DNA from: Coix lacryma-jobi var. lacryma-jobi
Taxonomy: Eukaryota; Streptophyta; Magnoliopsida; Poales; Poaceae
Assembly: GCA_009763385.1 (NCBI GenBank)
Contig: CM019825.1
Span: forward strand, 120,399,131 to 120,463,130
Direction: 5' to 3'
DNA: 64,000 bases
Program-made: the position numbers and the translations under genes
Notes under the pieces: model-generated
Told to the model about the DNA's origin: nothing
The model's database searches: none
What the model saw: the letters and a program-made list of their open reading frames with translations, nothing else
Part shown: positions 34,226 to 46,000 of the stretch, piece after piece
How the letters are laid out: each line of letters starts with the position of its first letter
Numbering within the stretch: position 1 is the first letter of the stretch

Positions 34226-34236
34226 TGTAGGTAAAA
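34223..34236 (+). other. gag-pol junction with overlapping stops and start-stop
   Basis: TGATGTAGGTAA: TGA ends gag, the next gag-frame stop is TAA nine bases on, and the pol frame is closed by TAG at 34228-34230. The ATG inside TGATG is followed at once by TAG. AGGTAAAA also resembles a splice donor. D has the same 12 bases at 28612-28623. Confidence 0.8.
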
Positions 34237-37200
34237 CGGTTGGAGGACATTTGGTTGGTTGATTCCGGTTGCTCGAGGCACATGACCGGAAACACCAGGT
34301 GGTTCTCCAGCCTTAGCCCTGTTGCCGGAAAGGAGTACATAACTTTCGGCGACAATAGCAAAGGTAAGGTATTGTCTCGCGGGTCTGTGCGGGTTAATGA
34401 GCACTTTGTGTTGCGCGATGTTGCTCTTGTTTCTAACCTGCATTTTAATCTTCTTTCTGTTTCGCAACTTTTTGATGATGACTATGAGATTCGTTTTAAA
34501 CCGAATCTCAGCCGTATTTTGGATCCTCAGGGCAATCTTGTGTGTTTGATTTCGCCCTTTGGAAAAGTCTTTCGTGCGAATTTCTCGGAGTCTTTTGGCA
34601 CTTCTCGTTGTCTTGTGGCTGGACCTTCCTCCTCTGATCTTTGGAAGTGGCATAGGAGACTTGGACATTTGAGCTTCAACTTGCTTGCAAGGCTTAGTTC
34701 ACTTGGCCTAATCCGAGGATTGCCCAAGTTGCATATGGAGAAGGATCTTGTTTGCCACTCTTGTAGACACAGGAAGATGGTTGCCGCTCCCCACCATCCG
34801 GTGACTCAGGTCATGACCAAGCTCCCTGGAGAGCTTTTGCACAAGGACCTTGTTGGTCCGGCTCGGGTGAGCTCGGTTGGGGGGAAGTGGTATGTGCTTG
34901 TTGTTGTTGATGACTTTTCGAGATATTCGTGGGTCTTCTTTTTAGCTGAGAAGACCGAGACTTTCTCCTTTGCTCGTAATCTGATTTTGCATCTTCAGAA
35001 CGAGTTCCCTTTGAACTCGATGCGAGCAATTCGGAGTGATAATGGTTCCGAATTCAAGAATTCGGATTTTGAGAAGTTTTGTGACCGCTTGGGTTTGGAG
35101 CATCAGTTTTCTTCCCCCTACACACCGCCCTAGAATGGTGTTGTAGAAAGGAAGAATCAGACCCTTGTTGAGATGGCCAGGACGATGCTTGATGAGCATA
35201 GGACTCCTAGGCGTTATTGGGCCGAAGCTATGAACACTGCGTGCTATATTTCCAATCGCATTTTTCTGAGAGCGTTCTTGAAAAAGACTTCTTATGAGTT
35301 GCGTTTTGGTAGACAACCCAAGGTGAGTTATTTTAGAGTCTTCGGTTGCCATTGTTTTATTTTGAAGAAAGGCAACCTGGACAAGTTTGAGTCTCGTTCT
35401 TCTGACGGTGTATTTTTGGGTTATGGCACTCACACTCGCGCATATCGTGTACTTAACCTTGATACTAACCGAGTCATGGAGACATCAGATGTCACCTTCG
35501 ATGAGACTCTCGTTTGTCCTTCTTCTCGTTTTGAGTGAGCAGGTGATCATGAGGTTGGTGAGCCTCTTTTCGATGATGAGGACGAGGATGCTGAAGGCAT
35601 AGATGACCCAGCATTGCCTCCACCTGCTGTGCCGCAAAGAGCGGCTTCTACGACGACTCACGGCCCCGACACATCTTCTTCCTGGGGGCCGTGGGATCCG
35701 CCACCCCGAGCGGTACCTTTTGTACCCGGGGAGGCACCAGCTACTGTTGAGGGGGAGGCTACTTCAGCTCGGGAGGCGCCACGACACATCCAGCGCCAGC
35801 ACCCGCCTCAGCAGATGATCGGCAGCATCGACGAACGGGTTACTCGGTCCAGGTCACAACACATCTCTCACTTCGCTCATTCTGCTTTTGTTGCTAATTT
35901 TGAGCCCCGAGATGTTGGACACGCTTTGACGGATCCGGATTGGGTCAATGCCAAGCATGAGGAGTTAGAAAATTTTGAGAGAAATTGGGTTTGGGTTCTA
36001 GTTCCTCCCCCTCCTAACTGTAATCCTATTGGGACAAAATGGGTTTTCAAAAACAAACAAGGAGAGGATGGCCACATTGTGAGGAACAAAGCGCGTCTTG
36101 TGGCCAAGGGTTATAGTCAGAAGGAGGGGATAGACTTTGAGGAGACTTTTGCTCCTGTAGCTCGTTTGGAAGCTATTAGGATACTCTTGGCTTTTGCTGC
36201 ATCTAAAGGTTTTAAACTCTTTCAAATGGATGTCAAGAGTGCCTTCTTAAACGGCTACATAGAAGAGGAAGTGTATGTTGAGCAACCCCCCGGTTTTGAA
36301 AATCCCAAGTTTCCAAACCATGTTTTTAAACTTCACAAAGCTTTATATGGTTTGAAACAAGCCCCTAGAGCCTGGTATGATAGACTGAAAACCTTTTTGC
36401 TTGCTAAGGGTTTTAAAATGGGATGTGTAGATAAAACGCTCTTTCTCCTCAAGCAAGGCAAAGACACTCTCTTGGTCCAGATTTACGTGGATGATATCAT
36501 TTTCGGTGGTTCTTCTCACGCTTTGGTTGCCAAGTTTGCAGACATTATGAGCAGAGAGATCGAGATGAGCATGATGGGCGAGTTGACTTTCTTTCTCGGG
36601 TTGCAAATCAAGCAATCCCGAGAGGGGACGTTTGTGCACCAGGGCAAGTACACCAAGGACTTGCTGAAGCGGTTCGATATGGGTGAGGCCAAGCCTCTTC
36701 CAACACCCATGTCGACGACGACTGCCCTGGATGCAGATGTGGATGGAGAAGCAGTGGACCAGAAGGAGTACTGAAGCATGATCAGGTCGCTGCTCTACCT
36801 GACGGCGACACGCCCGGACATCCAGTTCGCGGTGTGTCTGTGCGCGCGCTTTCAGGCGTCGCCGCACACTTCTCACCATCAGGCAGTGAAGCGCATATTC
36901 AGGTACCTTCGTTTCACACCTGAGTTCGGGATTTGGTATTCTGCTTCCTCCATCCTCTCCCTTTGCGGTTATTCGGATGCCGATTTTGCTAGTTGCCGTA
37001 TTGAGCGCAAGTCCACTTCTGGGACTTGCCAGTTTATTGGTTCTTCTCTTGTTTCGTGGTCTTCTCGCAAGCAGTCTAGTGTCGCTCAGTCCACCACAGA
37101 GGCTGAATATGTTGCTGCGGCTAGCTGCTGTTCCCAGTTGCTCTGGATGATGGCCACTTTGCGTGATTTTGGTCTGAGCTTTTCTCGCGTGCCTTTGCTT

Positions 37201-37428
37201 TGTGACAGCACGAGTGCCATTAGCGTTGCTAAGAACCCCGTGCTTCACTCGAAGACCAAACACATTGATGTGCGCTTTCATTTCTTGCGAGACCACCAGG
37301 AGAAGGGTGATATCGACCTTCGCCATGTCAATACTCATCATCAACTGGCTGATATTTTCACCAAGCCTTTAGACGAATCAACCTTTAATCGGTTGAGGGG
37401 TGAGCTTGGTGTGTGTTTCCCCTTTTAG
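34231..37428 (+). pseudogene. pol: pol of Sirevirus E: protease, integrase, reverse transcriptase, RNase H; three stops
   Basis: One frame runs from 34231 to TAG at 37426-37428, in copia order. Protease: WLVDSGCSRHMTG. Integrase zinc region: WHRRLGHLSFN and CHSCRHRK. Core: LLHKDLVGP, SDNGSEFK and VVERKNQ. Reverse transcriptase: FQMDVKSAFLNGYIEEE and IYVDDIIFGG. RNase H: YSDADFASC, TTEAEYVAAASCC, CDSTSAISVAKN and DIFTKPLDE. In-frame stops are TAG at 35131-35133, TGA at 35536-35538 and TGA at 36772-36774. Comparison with D and K shows Gln or Arg codons at or near these places, which suits C-to-T change in methylated DNA. Catalytic residues are kept, so decay is recent. The first Met codon of the frame lies after the protease DSG, so pol has no obvious own start. 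Confidence 0.92.
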
Positions 37429-38944
37429 TTGAGGGAAACATTTTGGATCTTGTATATTTGACTGACTCTTTTGTCTTTCTTTTCTTTTGCATTTTAGCAT
37501 ACGCGTTTACATTCTGAGCTTCATGTCTATAATCACTAGAATGTAACTATGCTCCATGTAGTATGCTCCGATGCTTATGTTGATGCTTGTAGCTTATGCT
37601 CTTTCTGATCACTAGTACATGTTGTGAGCTGAGCTATTTTTGAAATGGTGAATTTGCTTAATAATTTCAAATCTGAAAATGTTCACCATTGAGATATGCA
37701 ACTAGCATGTGTAGGATGTGTTGAGTTTACTCGTGCTTTTCATATATGCTAGGTTGCTATGTCTCTAGTTCTGAGTCATTCACTTGCTTGGTCTATTCAT
37801 ATCATGTTTAAAATTTGTACCAAGTTTTAGTGAATTGAAAAGATCGAGATGAGATTGCTTGTCAACACATCACGGTATCGAGACGGTTTCTCATTGCACT
37901 TTGAGTTAAACTTGAGCCGTGTAGTGTATGACCGAAACCGTAGCTTTAAGCTTCTGATTGCTTCGGCATAGGCTTCGCTCGGTTGCAAAGTTAGGCAATG
38001 ACAAGCTTTCAACCTCTCGCAATCACATGCTAATAATTGAACTTGTGTAATTTCAACGATGCAACTCCGATCTGAATTTGAATTCACAAGTGTATGTTAC
38101 ATTCTTAAGCATGAGGATTGAACTTTGCTAGGGGTAGTTCACCTTGTATACATGTTTAGCACTTGTTCAGACTCCTGTTTATACATTGCTAGTGCTATTT
38201 TGATGGTGAATACCTTTTGACTCAAAACTACTCCTTTCTGCTCATATGTTCATACTTCATATCTGGTGATCAGTTTGAGCCTTTGCTGAGCTTGTATGCT
38301 GTTGATGAGTCATTAGAGTTATACTGTTTAGAGCATCTTTGCATTCTCCTGAATATATTCCTGAAGCTGCTCACTTGCATTTTGACTCATATGCATGATG
38401 GAAGGGGGAGAACCTCCCTAGTTAGCACTTTTGTTGGTGCCCTTTCTGATGGGGAGAGCCTTTTACTTGATTCGTGCATTTTCAACAAAGGGGGAGAATT
38501 TGCAAATCATTTGTGCTTCCCGAGTGTTCATTTGAGGGGGAGTTTCCAGGGGGAGGGTTTGCATGTCTCCTGGATGATCAACTAAGGGGGAGATTGAGCT
38601 TTGTTGTCTCTTGTTGGCCGAAAGGCATCGGTATCAAGCTTTCTTTGCTTGTTGTGTTGAGCCTCTGTGCCTCTATCTTGAGGGACTAGCATTTTGTTTC
38701 GATATTTTCGATTGGGATTTGCTAGCGGTGTTGAGCCTGTTCTACCTCTTCTTGAGGGCTAGCTTTACTTTGCTTGGTGGCGTCGAGCCGTTGCCCATGT
38801 CTTTGGGGACCAAGTTGTCTTGCTCTTTCCACTTGACCTTCTTCGGCTTTGCTATGCTTTTGGGACATTTGGTCGAGTTCTCTCTTCTCCTTCTTCCTTC
38901 TTCTCTTTCTACTATGATTTGTGTTGGTAGTTGACAATGCACTC
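37429..38944 (+). other. 3' non-coding region of Sirevirus E with repeated polypurine tracts
   Basis: No coding frame. From 38400 on there are at least six polypurine-tract-like words (GGAAGGGGGAGAA, AAAGGGGGAGAATT, TGAGGGGGAGTTT, CAGGGGGAGGG, TAAGGGGGAGATT, then the tract at the LTR). Between 38640 and 38825 there are three diverged ~75-bp repeats marked by TTGAGCC...CTTGAGGG. Tandem polypurine tracts are a described Sirevirus trait. Confidence 0.85.
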
Positions 38945-38958
38945 ATCAAGGGGGAGAT
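38945..38958 (+). other. Polypurine tract of E
   Basis: ATCAAGGGGGAGAT directly before the 3' LTR start TGCGG. Confidence 0.92.
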
Positions 38959-40904
38959 TGCGGATACATGGGTGTGTGCCGGGTCTCTGAGTGATGAGTG
39001 ATTGTCAACTGGGATGATGCGCATGTTCTTTGGCTTGTGTTGTGCAGGTGTCGAGCACGGATGCAGTGATCAAAGGCGAGGTGCAGGTCAAGTAGAGACG
39101 TGCCGTGCCGATGGACCGAGAGTGGCGAAGGGCGGACGTGAGGCTTGGACTGATGGACCAGAGGCCCGAGGATCAGCTGTGGTGGCTGGCAGCCTGGGAC
39201 CGCGACGAGCGAAGACTTGCGGTCATGTGTTGCCTAAGTCGTAGACTTGGGGACACGTGTCGATGGACGGGGTGCACGGGCGGTGCATCCCCTCTACGAC
39301 GTCGGTTTGGTGGTAGAGCCAGGGAAAAACCATCGGGTGGACCGTTTCCAGGTTTGGGCCTCAAAACCTGGGTGCGGATGGTTTCCGAGTTTGGCCACAA
39401 AACTCGGGCTAAGGATGGTTTCTAGGTTTGGGCCTCAAAACCTGGGCGCTGAGGGTTTGCTGAGTTTGGCCTCAAAACTCAGAAGCTGGTGGGCTGGTTT
39501 CCCGGTTTGGGACTCAAAACCAGGGGATGGCTGGAAAAGGCTGGTTTCCCGGTTTGGGCCAAAAAACCGGGGGTGCAGAGCGGTGGCGGCACGTGGCGGC
39601 AATCTGGAGGTTGCGTCGAGGCAACGCTTCGAATTGTGTGGGCATGGCCGTCGGATACACCTACCACCGAGTTGGTCCAGAATAACCCTAGGGTTTAGCT
39701 GGTTCGCTCTATAATTAGAATAGTGAGGGGTAGAGTAGGAATTAGACTTATGTTAGAATTAGGATAAGTAGAGGGAGACACCCTCCTCCCTTCTCATCTC
39801 AGTCATTTGCTCTTTCGCACTTAGGGTTTCCTGCTCTCCCATCCCCTGCTGTAGCTAGCTGAGATCCGCAGAGAGACTTGCCTCTGTGTACTGTTGATTT
39901 TGAGTAAGTGAGGCCGTATCCTCACGGTTGTAGCGTGTGGTAGCCACACGGTTGCAGATTCGTGGGTGTGATTCGCGTTTTGTTCGTGTTCTTCGCGGAA
40001 TCCTTTTTTTTCTCCACGTTCTTCCCGTCACTTGATCTCTTTTCTCGGTTCATCTTTTGCAAATCCGCTTGAACCAAGTTGTTCTAGATCGTGAGGCACT
40101 TCTTTCCTCCGAAGGAATTAATCTCTAACCTCACGGTCTAGGAGATCGATCGATTTTTCGTTTCAGGTCAAGTTTTCTCCCTTCCCCCAAAATTCTTCGA
40201 TTCATCGATTTGGAGATAGGTTCGAGCCATGATCTCTTAGAGATAGCTCACTATACTCCTTGTGACTCATCTCTCCAAGTTTGAACCCTAGAGGTTTCGT
40301 TTTGGGAGAGTTTGATTCAAATCGGTGGATGAACTGTGCTGTCACGGGGTGACCGGACGCAGGGGTCGGGACGACCGGACGCTGGCTAGGTGAGTCTGGT
40401 CGTTGAACGTTCACTATGATTTCCTGCTGGTTGACCGGACGCTTGTGGAGCTCACTGACCGGACGCACAGCGCTACTGTTCACTTGTTTTTGTCCTTGTG
40501 ACCGGACGCTACTATCCTGACCGGAGGCACCGTACACCAGAGTCCGGTCACGAACAGTAAGGTCCGAAACTGGTTCTCTGACGACCGGACGCGTCCGGTG
40601 CTCCCTAACCGGACGCTGCCCAGAGTCCGGTCGAGACTGCCTTGCGCGTTTTCGTTCGCCGGTTGTTCGTTCGTTGTCGGATTTGGTTTCCGTCTTTTGC
40701 GTTGGCTTTCTAGAGTTGTGTAGTGTCCCGCTATGCTTCTTGGAAGCATCCACCCTACATCTAGGGTGGTGGACATTAGCAAGCTCTAGGGTTTGTCTTT
40801 TGGGGTGATTCTCGGGACAGTGGCTACTAGTTTTCGAAAGGAAATTTTGAAGCTCCCATTCACCCCCCCCTCTGGTCGCTTTCTGGTTGCTTCTCGGTTC
40901 GTCA
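38959..40904 (+). repeat. 3' LTR of Sirevirus E (1946 bp)
   Basis: Starts TGCGGATACATGGGTGTGTG and ends TTCGTCA, where the usual end is CCTTCA. It is followed by TSD AGGCG and then D pol. It carries about two more palindrome units than the 5' LTR. Confidence 0.93.
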
Positions 40905-42744
40905 AGGCGGTATTGGGCCGAGGCTATTAACACTGCATGCTATATTTCCAATCGCATTTTTCTCCGTGCTTTCTTGAAGAAGACATCTTATGAGTTGCAA
41001 TTTGGGAAGCTACCCAAAGTGAGTTATTTTAGAGTTTTTGGTTGCCATTGTTTTATACTTAAGAAAGGCAACTTGGACAAGTTTGAGTCTCGCTCTTCTG
41101 ACGGTGTATTTTTGGGTTATGGAAATACTCGTGCATATCGTGTACTTAACCTTGATACTAACCGAGTCATGGAGACATCCGATGTCACCTTCGACGAGAC
41201 CATGCTTTGTCCTTCTTCTAGACTTGAGCATGCAGGTGATCATGAGGTCAGTGAGCCCCTTTTTGATGATGAGGAAGATGGAGCTGAACAGATGGACGAT
41301 CCAGATCTTACTCCACCTGCTGTTCCTTTGGGATCGACTTCGACCACGACTGCTCGCGGCCCCGATTCCACTACATGGGGGCCGATCGATCCACCACCTT
41401 GGGGTTTGCCAGTAATACCCGAGGAGGCACCAACTATTGTTGAGGGGGAGGTTACTTCAGCAAGGGAGGCGCCATGACATATCCAACGCCAAACCCTCCT
41501 CAACAAATGATCAGCAACATCCACGAACACGTCACTCCGTCAAGGTCACAACAAATCTCTCACTTTGCTCATTCTGCATTTGTTGCTGATTTGGAACCCT
41601 GAGATGTTGGACACGCTTTATCTGATCCAGATTGGGTCAATGCCATGCATGAGGAGCTAGAAAACTTTGAGAGAAATCAGGTTTGGGTTCTTGTTCCACC
41701 TCCTCCTGAGTGTCACCCTATTGGGACAAAATGGGTTTTCAAAAACAAACAAGGAGAGGATGGCCATGTTGTGAGAAACAAGGACAGACTTGTAGCCTAG
41801 GGGTATAGTGAGAAGGAGGGGATAGACTATGAGGAGACTTTTGCTCCTGTAGCTCGTTTGGAGGCAATTAGGATCCTCTTGGCTTTTGCTGCATCCAAGG
41901 GTTTCAAACTTTTTCAAATGGATGTCAAGAGTGCCTTCCTATACGGCTACATAGAAGAAGAGGTGTATGTGAAACAACCCCAAGTTTCCAAACCATGTTT
42001 TTAAACTTAACAAAGCTTTGTATGGTTTGAAACAAGCCCCTATAGCCTGGTGTGATAGGTTGAAAACCTTTCTGCTTGCTAAGGGTTTTAAAATGGGATG
42101 TGTGGATAAAACTCTTTTTCTCCTCAAGCAAGGCAATGACACTTTGTTGGTTCAAATTTACGTGGATGATATCATTTTCGGTGGTTCTTCTCATGCTTTG
42201 GTTGCCAAGTTTGCAGATACAATGAGCAAGGAATTTGAGATGAGCATGATGGGCGAGTTGACATTCTTTCTCGGGTTACAAATCAAGCAATCCCGAGAAG
42301 GGACGTTTGTGCACCAGGGCAAGTACACCAAGGACATAGTGAAGAAGTTCGATATGGGTGAGGCCAAGCCTCTTCCAACACCCATGTCGACCACGACGAC
42401 CCTGGATGCGGACGAGGAGGGAGAAGTCGTGGATCAGAAGGAGTACCAAAGTATGATCGGGTCGTTGCTGTACTTGACGGCGACACGCAGTTTGCGGTGT
42501 GTCTTTGCACACGATTTCAGTCGTCGCCGCACACCTCTCACTGTCAGGCGGTCAAGCGCATTATGAGGTACCTTCGTTTCACTCTAGAGTTCGGGATTTG
42601 GTATTCTGCTTCTTCTACCCTCTCTCTTTGCAGTTACTCTGACGCTGATTTTGCTGGTTGCCGACTTGATCGCAAGTCCACTTCTGGGACTTGTCAGTTT
42701 TTGGGTTCTTCTCTTGTATCTTGGTCTTCTCGCAAGTAGTCTAG
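40905..42744 (+). pseudogene. pol: pol of Sirevirus D, part 2: linker, reverse transcriptase, start of RNase H
   Basis: It continues directly from 29597 across the E insertion (RRYWAEAINTACYISNRIF). It includes the linker (FRVFGCHCFILKKGNLDKFE), then a stop near 41475, frame damage between 41480 and 42010 including TGA and TAG codons, and a deletion near 41970 in the QPP region. A good reverse transcriptase half follows (YGLKQAPIAWCDRLKTF, IYVDDIIFGG), then the RNase H start (YSDADFAGC) with a frame jump near 42490 where bases are lost. TAG at 42737-42739 replaces the Gln of RKQSS. It is cut at 42744 by solo LTR H (TSD TCTAG) and resumes at 53593. Confidence 0.88.
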
Positions 42745-43026
42745 TGTAACACCCTGTATTCCGAAGAATACCAAGTGCCCTCTATATGTGTGCCCAGGAA
42801 GTCCACAAGACACATATAGCAACAAATATGGAATTTCTCAAAGACAATGCTTTATTATATATCAAAACATAGATACAACAAGGCTTACATCTAAAACAAA
42901 GCAGAGCGGAAACTACTCTTCGGGACTCCAAACTCCACAGGGACAGTTGACTGGGGGAAACACTCGCCTAGAACTCTTGGAAACATCTTCAGTGACTCCT
43001 CACTTGATTTTCCACCATCTGGTACG

Positions 43027-44605
43027 TGTAAGGACTGAGACGCCTAAGAGGGGGGGTGAATTAGGCAACTAAAAACTTTACTCTAACTATGGCCTCTAAT
43101 TACCACCTAGTCAAAACCTATGCAAGACAGTAAACTAGATAAAAGAGCAACTATGGTTTTGCTAGGTGTGTTGCTATCTCTACCGCAAAAGAGTTATGCG
43201 ACCTAGGTTCCAAACCTATCAACTATCCTAACAACTAAGCTAGGAAAGGTAAAGACATGATTAAGGTAGCAAAGTAAATGCGAAAGCTAAAAGCAAGGTA
43301 GAGATGCAAACTCCCGTTGACGACTCTGGTATTTTTACCGAGGTATCGAGAAGCACGCAAGCTTCACCTAGTCCTCGTTGGAGCCCCTCGCAAGAAATCC
43401 CTTGCAAGGGCCAAGCTCCCAGTCGGGTGACTTCGTGGATAGCTCCGGTCCTTCCCCACGCGCAAGTGGGTCACCGGTTAAGCCACTCGTGGCAAAGCCT
43501 CTCCCGGATGCTTCCCGCCGTCTCCACTATCAAGCTTCCGGTCGAACGGCCGCGGGCCTTGTTCCCTTCGGTACACAGTGGCGGCCACACCACAAATGCG
43601 GTTGGTGTGGTCTCGCAAGACTACAATCCCCTCCGATGTACAACAATGGTGCACGCAAGCACCGAGTAGCAAGAGGTATGCAAACCTCACTAAACACTAG
43701 GCCTAAATGTAGAGCAAGCGCATGAGCGGTGGTCTAACTAGCCTAAGCACTTCGCAAAGCACCTACACTAATCACCATGTAAATCACTAAGCACTATGCA
43801 TATGGAGGGACTAATATGGTGTAGCAACACTCTTTGTATGTTTCCTTACTCCTCCACACCTCATTTGGCCGGTTAGAGGTGGTATATATAGGCCCCCAAT
43901 CAAATAGAGCCGTTGGAGGGGGGGGGGCTGAAATCAGCTTTCTGTAGAGCATCGGACGCTACAGTGTTGGCATCGGACGCGTCCTATGCTCATGTGATGA
44001 GTAGTCGTTGGAAAACTAGCCGTTAGACCTGTTTTTCGGGGGCATCAGACGCTGGCATCGGACTCTACCATCACACTGTTCATTCTAGGCTGATTTCGGA
44101 GGTCATCGGACGCTGCATCGGACGCACGTCTGTTGCTCTGCATCGGAGCGTCCGTTGCTCTATTTTCAGAGAGACAGGCTTTCATATTTTGGGCATAACT
44201 CTTAGCTCCGAACTCCGATTTCGATGACCTTGGACTTTTCAGAAAGCTAATGAAATTCTCTACAACTTTATGCTAGTGCCATGTCAGTTTGAGCAACTCC
44301 AAAAAAATGAGACAGTTCCAATTCAATCAGCTCTTGTCTCGGCTTGAGCGGCTCAACTTTGTTTGCGTCCGGGCCGTTTCTTGTGTCTTGGACTTTGCTT
44401 GATCTTTGTAATTCTTTAATACATCTTGCAGGGTCTTGCTTGAGGTGTTGATCATTTGATCACCATATTGCCTTCGTCCAAGTCACATGTGCATCCTATT
44501 GGACTACAAAACAAACACTTGCAAACACATTAGTCCAATTTGGTTATGTTGATCATCAAACACCAAAATCCAAAGTTAAATGGGCCAAGGTCCATTTTCC
44601 TTACA
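43027..44605 (-). repeat. 3' LTR of element F (LTR1, 1579 bp)
   Basis: On the element strand it starts TGTAAGGAAAATGGACC at 44605 and ends CTCAGTCCTTACA at 43027. It follows the tract at 44606-44618. It contains CATCGGACGC words at 43950-44160 and a minus-strand TATA (GCCTATATATACC, 43883-43890). Confidence 0.88.
43883..43890 (-). promoter_or_regulatory. TATA box in LTR1 of F
   Basis: Minus-strand GCCTATATATACCACC; the same site is at 49193-49200 in LTR2. Confidence 0.65.
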
Positions 44606-46000
44606 ATCTACCCCTTTTTGGTGATTGATGACAACACAACCAAAGCAAGCAAATAATAGAGACAAAAAATTAAAATGCAATCTACTGGGAAGATCATATG
44701 ATGTTTAATAGATACTAAATTGAAACACACTTATAAAAACATATCTTGCCCTTGCCATTGAGTTCCTTTTAGTGGCTTTATGGATTAATTCTCCCCCTAA
44801 CTCCATAATCCACTTCCTCCATTTATGGACCATTCCCAAAAAGATAAGCATACAATTTTGAAAACTTGATTTTGGTTATTTTGTTTGTTTTAGTTTGGGC
44901 TTGCTTTTGGTCCCTTCACATTCTCCCCCTTTGGAATCAAACACCGAAAAGGAAGACATTTAAAAGTACAAGGGAGGAAACATTATATAGGCTAAACTCC
45001 CCTAGGTATATGCAAACATATGGTGTAAGGCAAAGCATATGCATAACGGGCAAATTTGAGCATAAAGGAGTTTACTCTATATAATGCATGGAGAGAGCAT
45101 ATAAGAGTATCAAAGTGAAATCAACATAATGTTATCGGTTAGGAATACCATATGTAGATACCAAATGAATTATTGTCACACATGATGCTTGTCTCCGGGA
45201 ACTCCATTTTCCTTGCAATAAGACTACTACTCACATGATAAACTTGAAAGTAGTGTTAGTCTCAAAGCTTCCAAATTGTAGAGTAAACTCCCCCTCAAAG
45301 TGTGCATACAAGTTTGAAATACTTGTAGGAGACATGCACATTGACTTGTAAGGTCAAACTACCATTTTGCAAGTTGACATCACTAGAAATGTGACACCAA
45401 TTGAAGATGGTAATCGGGGAAGTTTATCTACTATTTGGACTTTGGCACATATAAGATAAATACAAGGTAAAAGAAGCTATGTGCCGTGATCCTAAACAAA
45501 TTAAACCATGTAGGTTTGCTCTAAGAATGTGAGTGGAGCTGAGCAACCCTACCATATGGTAAGCCTGATGAATGCATGACAAAAGATATGAAAATATCAA
45601 TGCAAACCTAGGCAATGAAAGGAACTAGATGCTAAAAGAAATTGCAAGAATTTAAATCTAGTTACCTAACATGGGAGGGGGAACTTGGGTCCATAGTACC
45701 CACTAACATACTTGGCAATGACATGATCCAATGTGATGCACCCCATGATATGCACCCAAAACTTTGCCAAGTCTCCAAATTCCCCGCAGCCAATTTGGCT
45801 ACTCACTTCCCTTTCAGGATCCAAACCTTTTTGGTGCTCTTCATGGTTGATATAATTTCCTTAGGCACCCAAATGTGTTTGGCCCCATTGTTGACTTGCT
45901 TGTTTACCTTGATGGCCACCACCTTGTCATTCTTCTTCTTCTTCAAAAGGTAAGATGTGGAGGCCTTCTTGTTCACCTTGTTGGTGTAGGTGTTGGAGAG
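44606..46000 (-). other. Non-coding 3' region and polypurine tract of F
   Basis: Next to the LTR the minus strand reads AAAAAGGGGTAGAT, preceded by CATCAATCACC, a pattern I know from Sireviruses. Further tract-like sites (minus strand TTAGGGGGAGAATT, AAAGGGGGAGAAT and TGAGGGGGAGTTTA) are near 44790, 44922 and 45288. A short stretch after the gag (VNNGAKHIWVPKEI, about 45900-45850) looks like the start of the copia pre-protease linker, after which homology to pol is absent. Confidence 0.75.

Larger units (their letters stand above)
29598..40904 (+). mobile_element. Element E: complete Sirevirus (Ty1/copia), 11307 bp, TSD AGGCG
   Basis: Exact target duplication AGGCG (29593-29597 and 40905-40909) inside the D integrase. 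Order: 5' LTR (1868 bp), primer site, gag, pol, ~1.5-kb 3' non-coding region with repeated polypurine tracts, and 3' LTR (1946 bp). I count about 45 substitutions between the LTRs (about 2.5 percent), plus a 78-bp length difference inside the palindrome array. gag is open over its full length; pol has three in-frame stops. Several polypurine tracts and LTR palindromes are known hallmarks of Sireviruses. Confidence 0.95.

Noticed and set aside
36343..37344. Minus-strand 333-codon open frame, and its twin on the + strand at 62041-63042
   Set aside because: They are antisense shadows of the reverse transcriptase and RNase H region of E and K. They appear in both copies only because the sense coding sequence is conserved.
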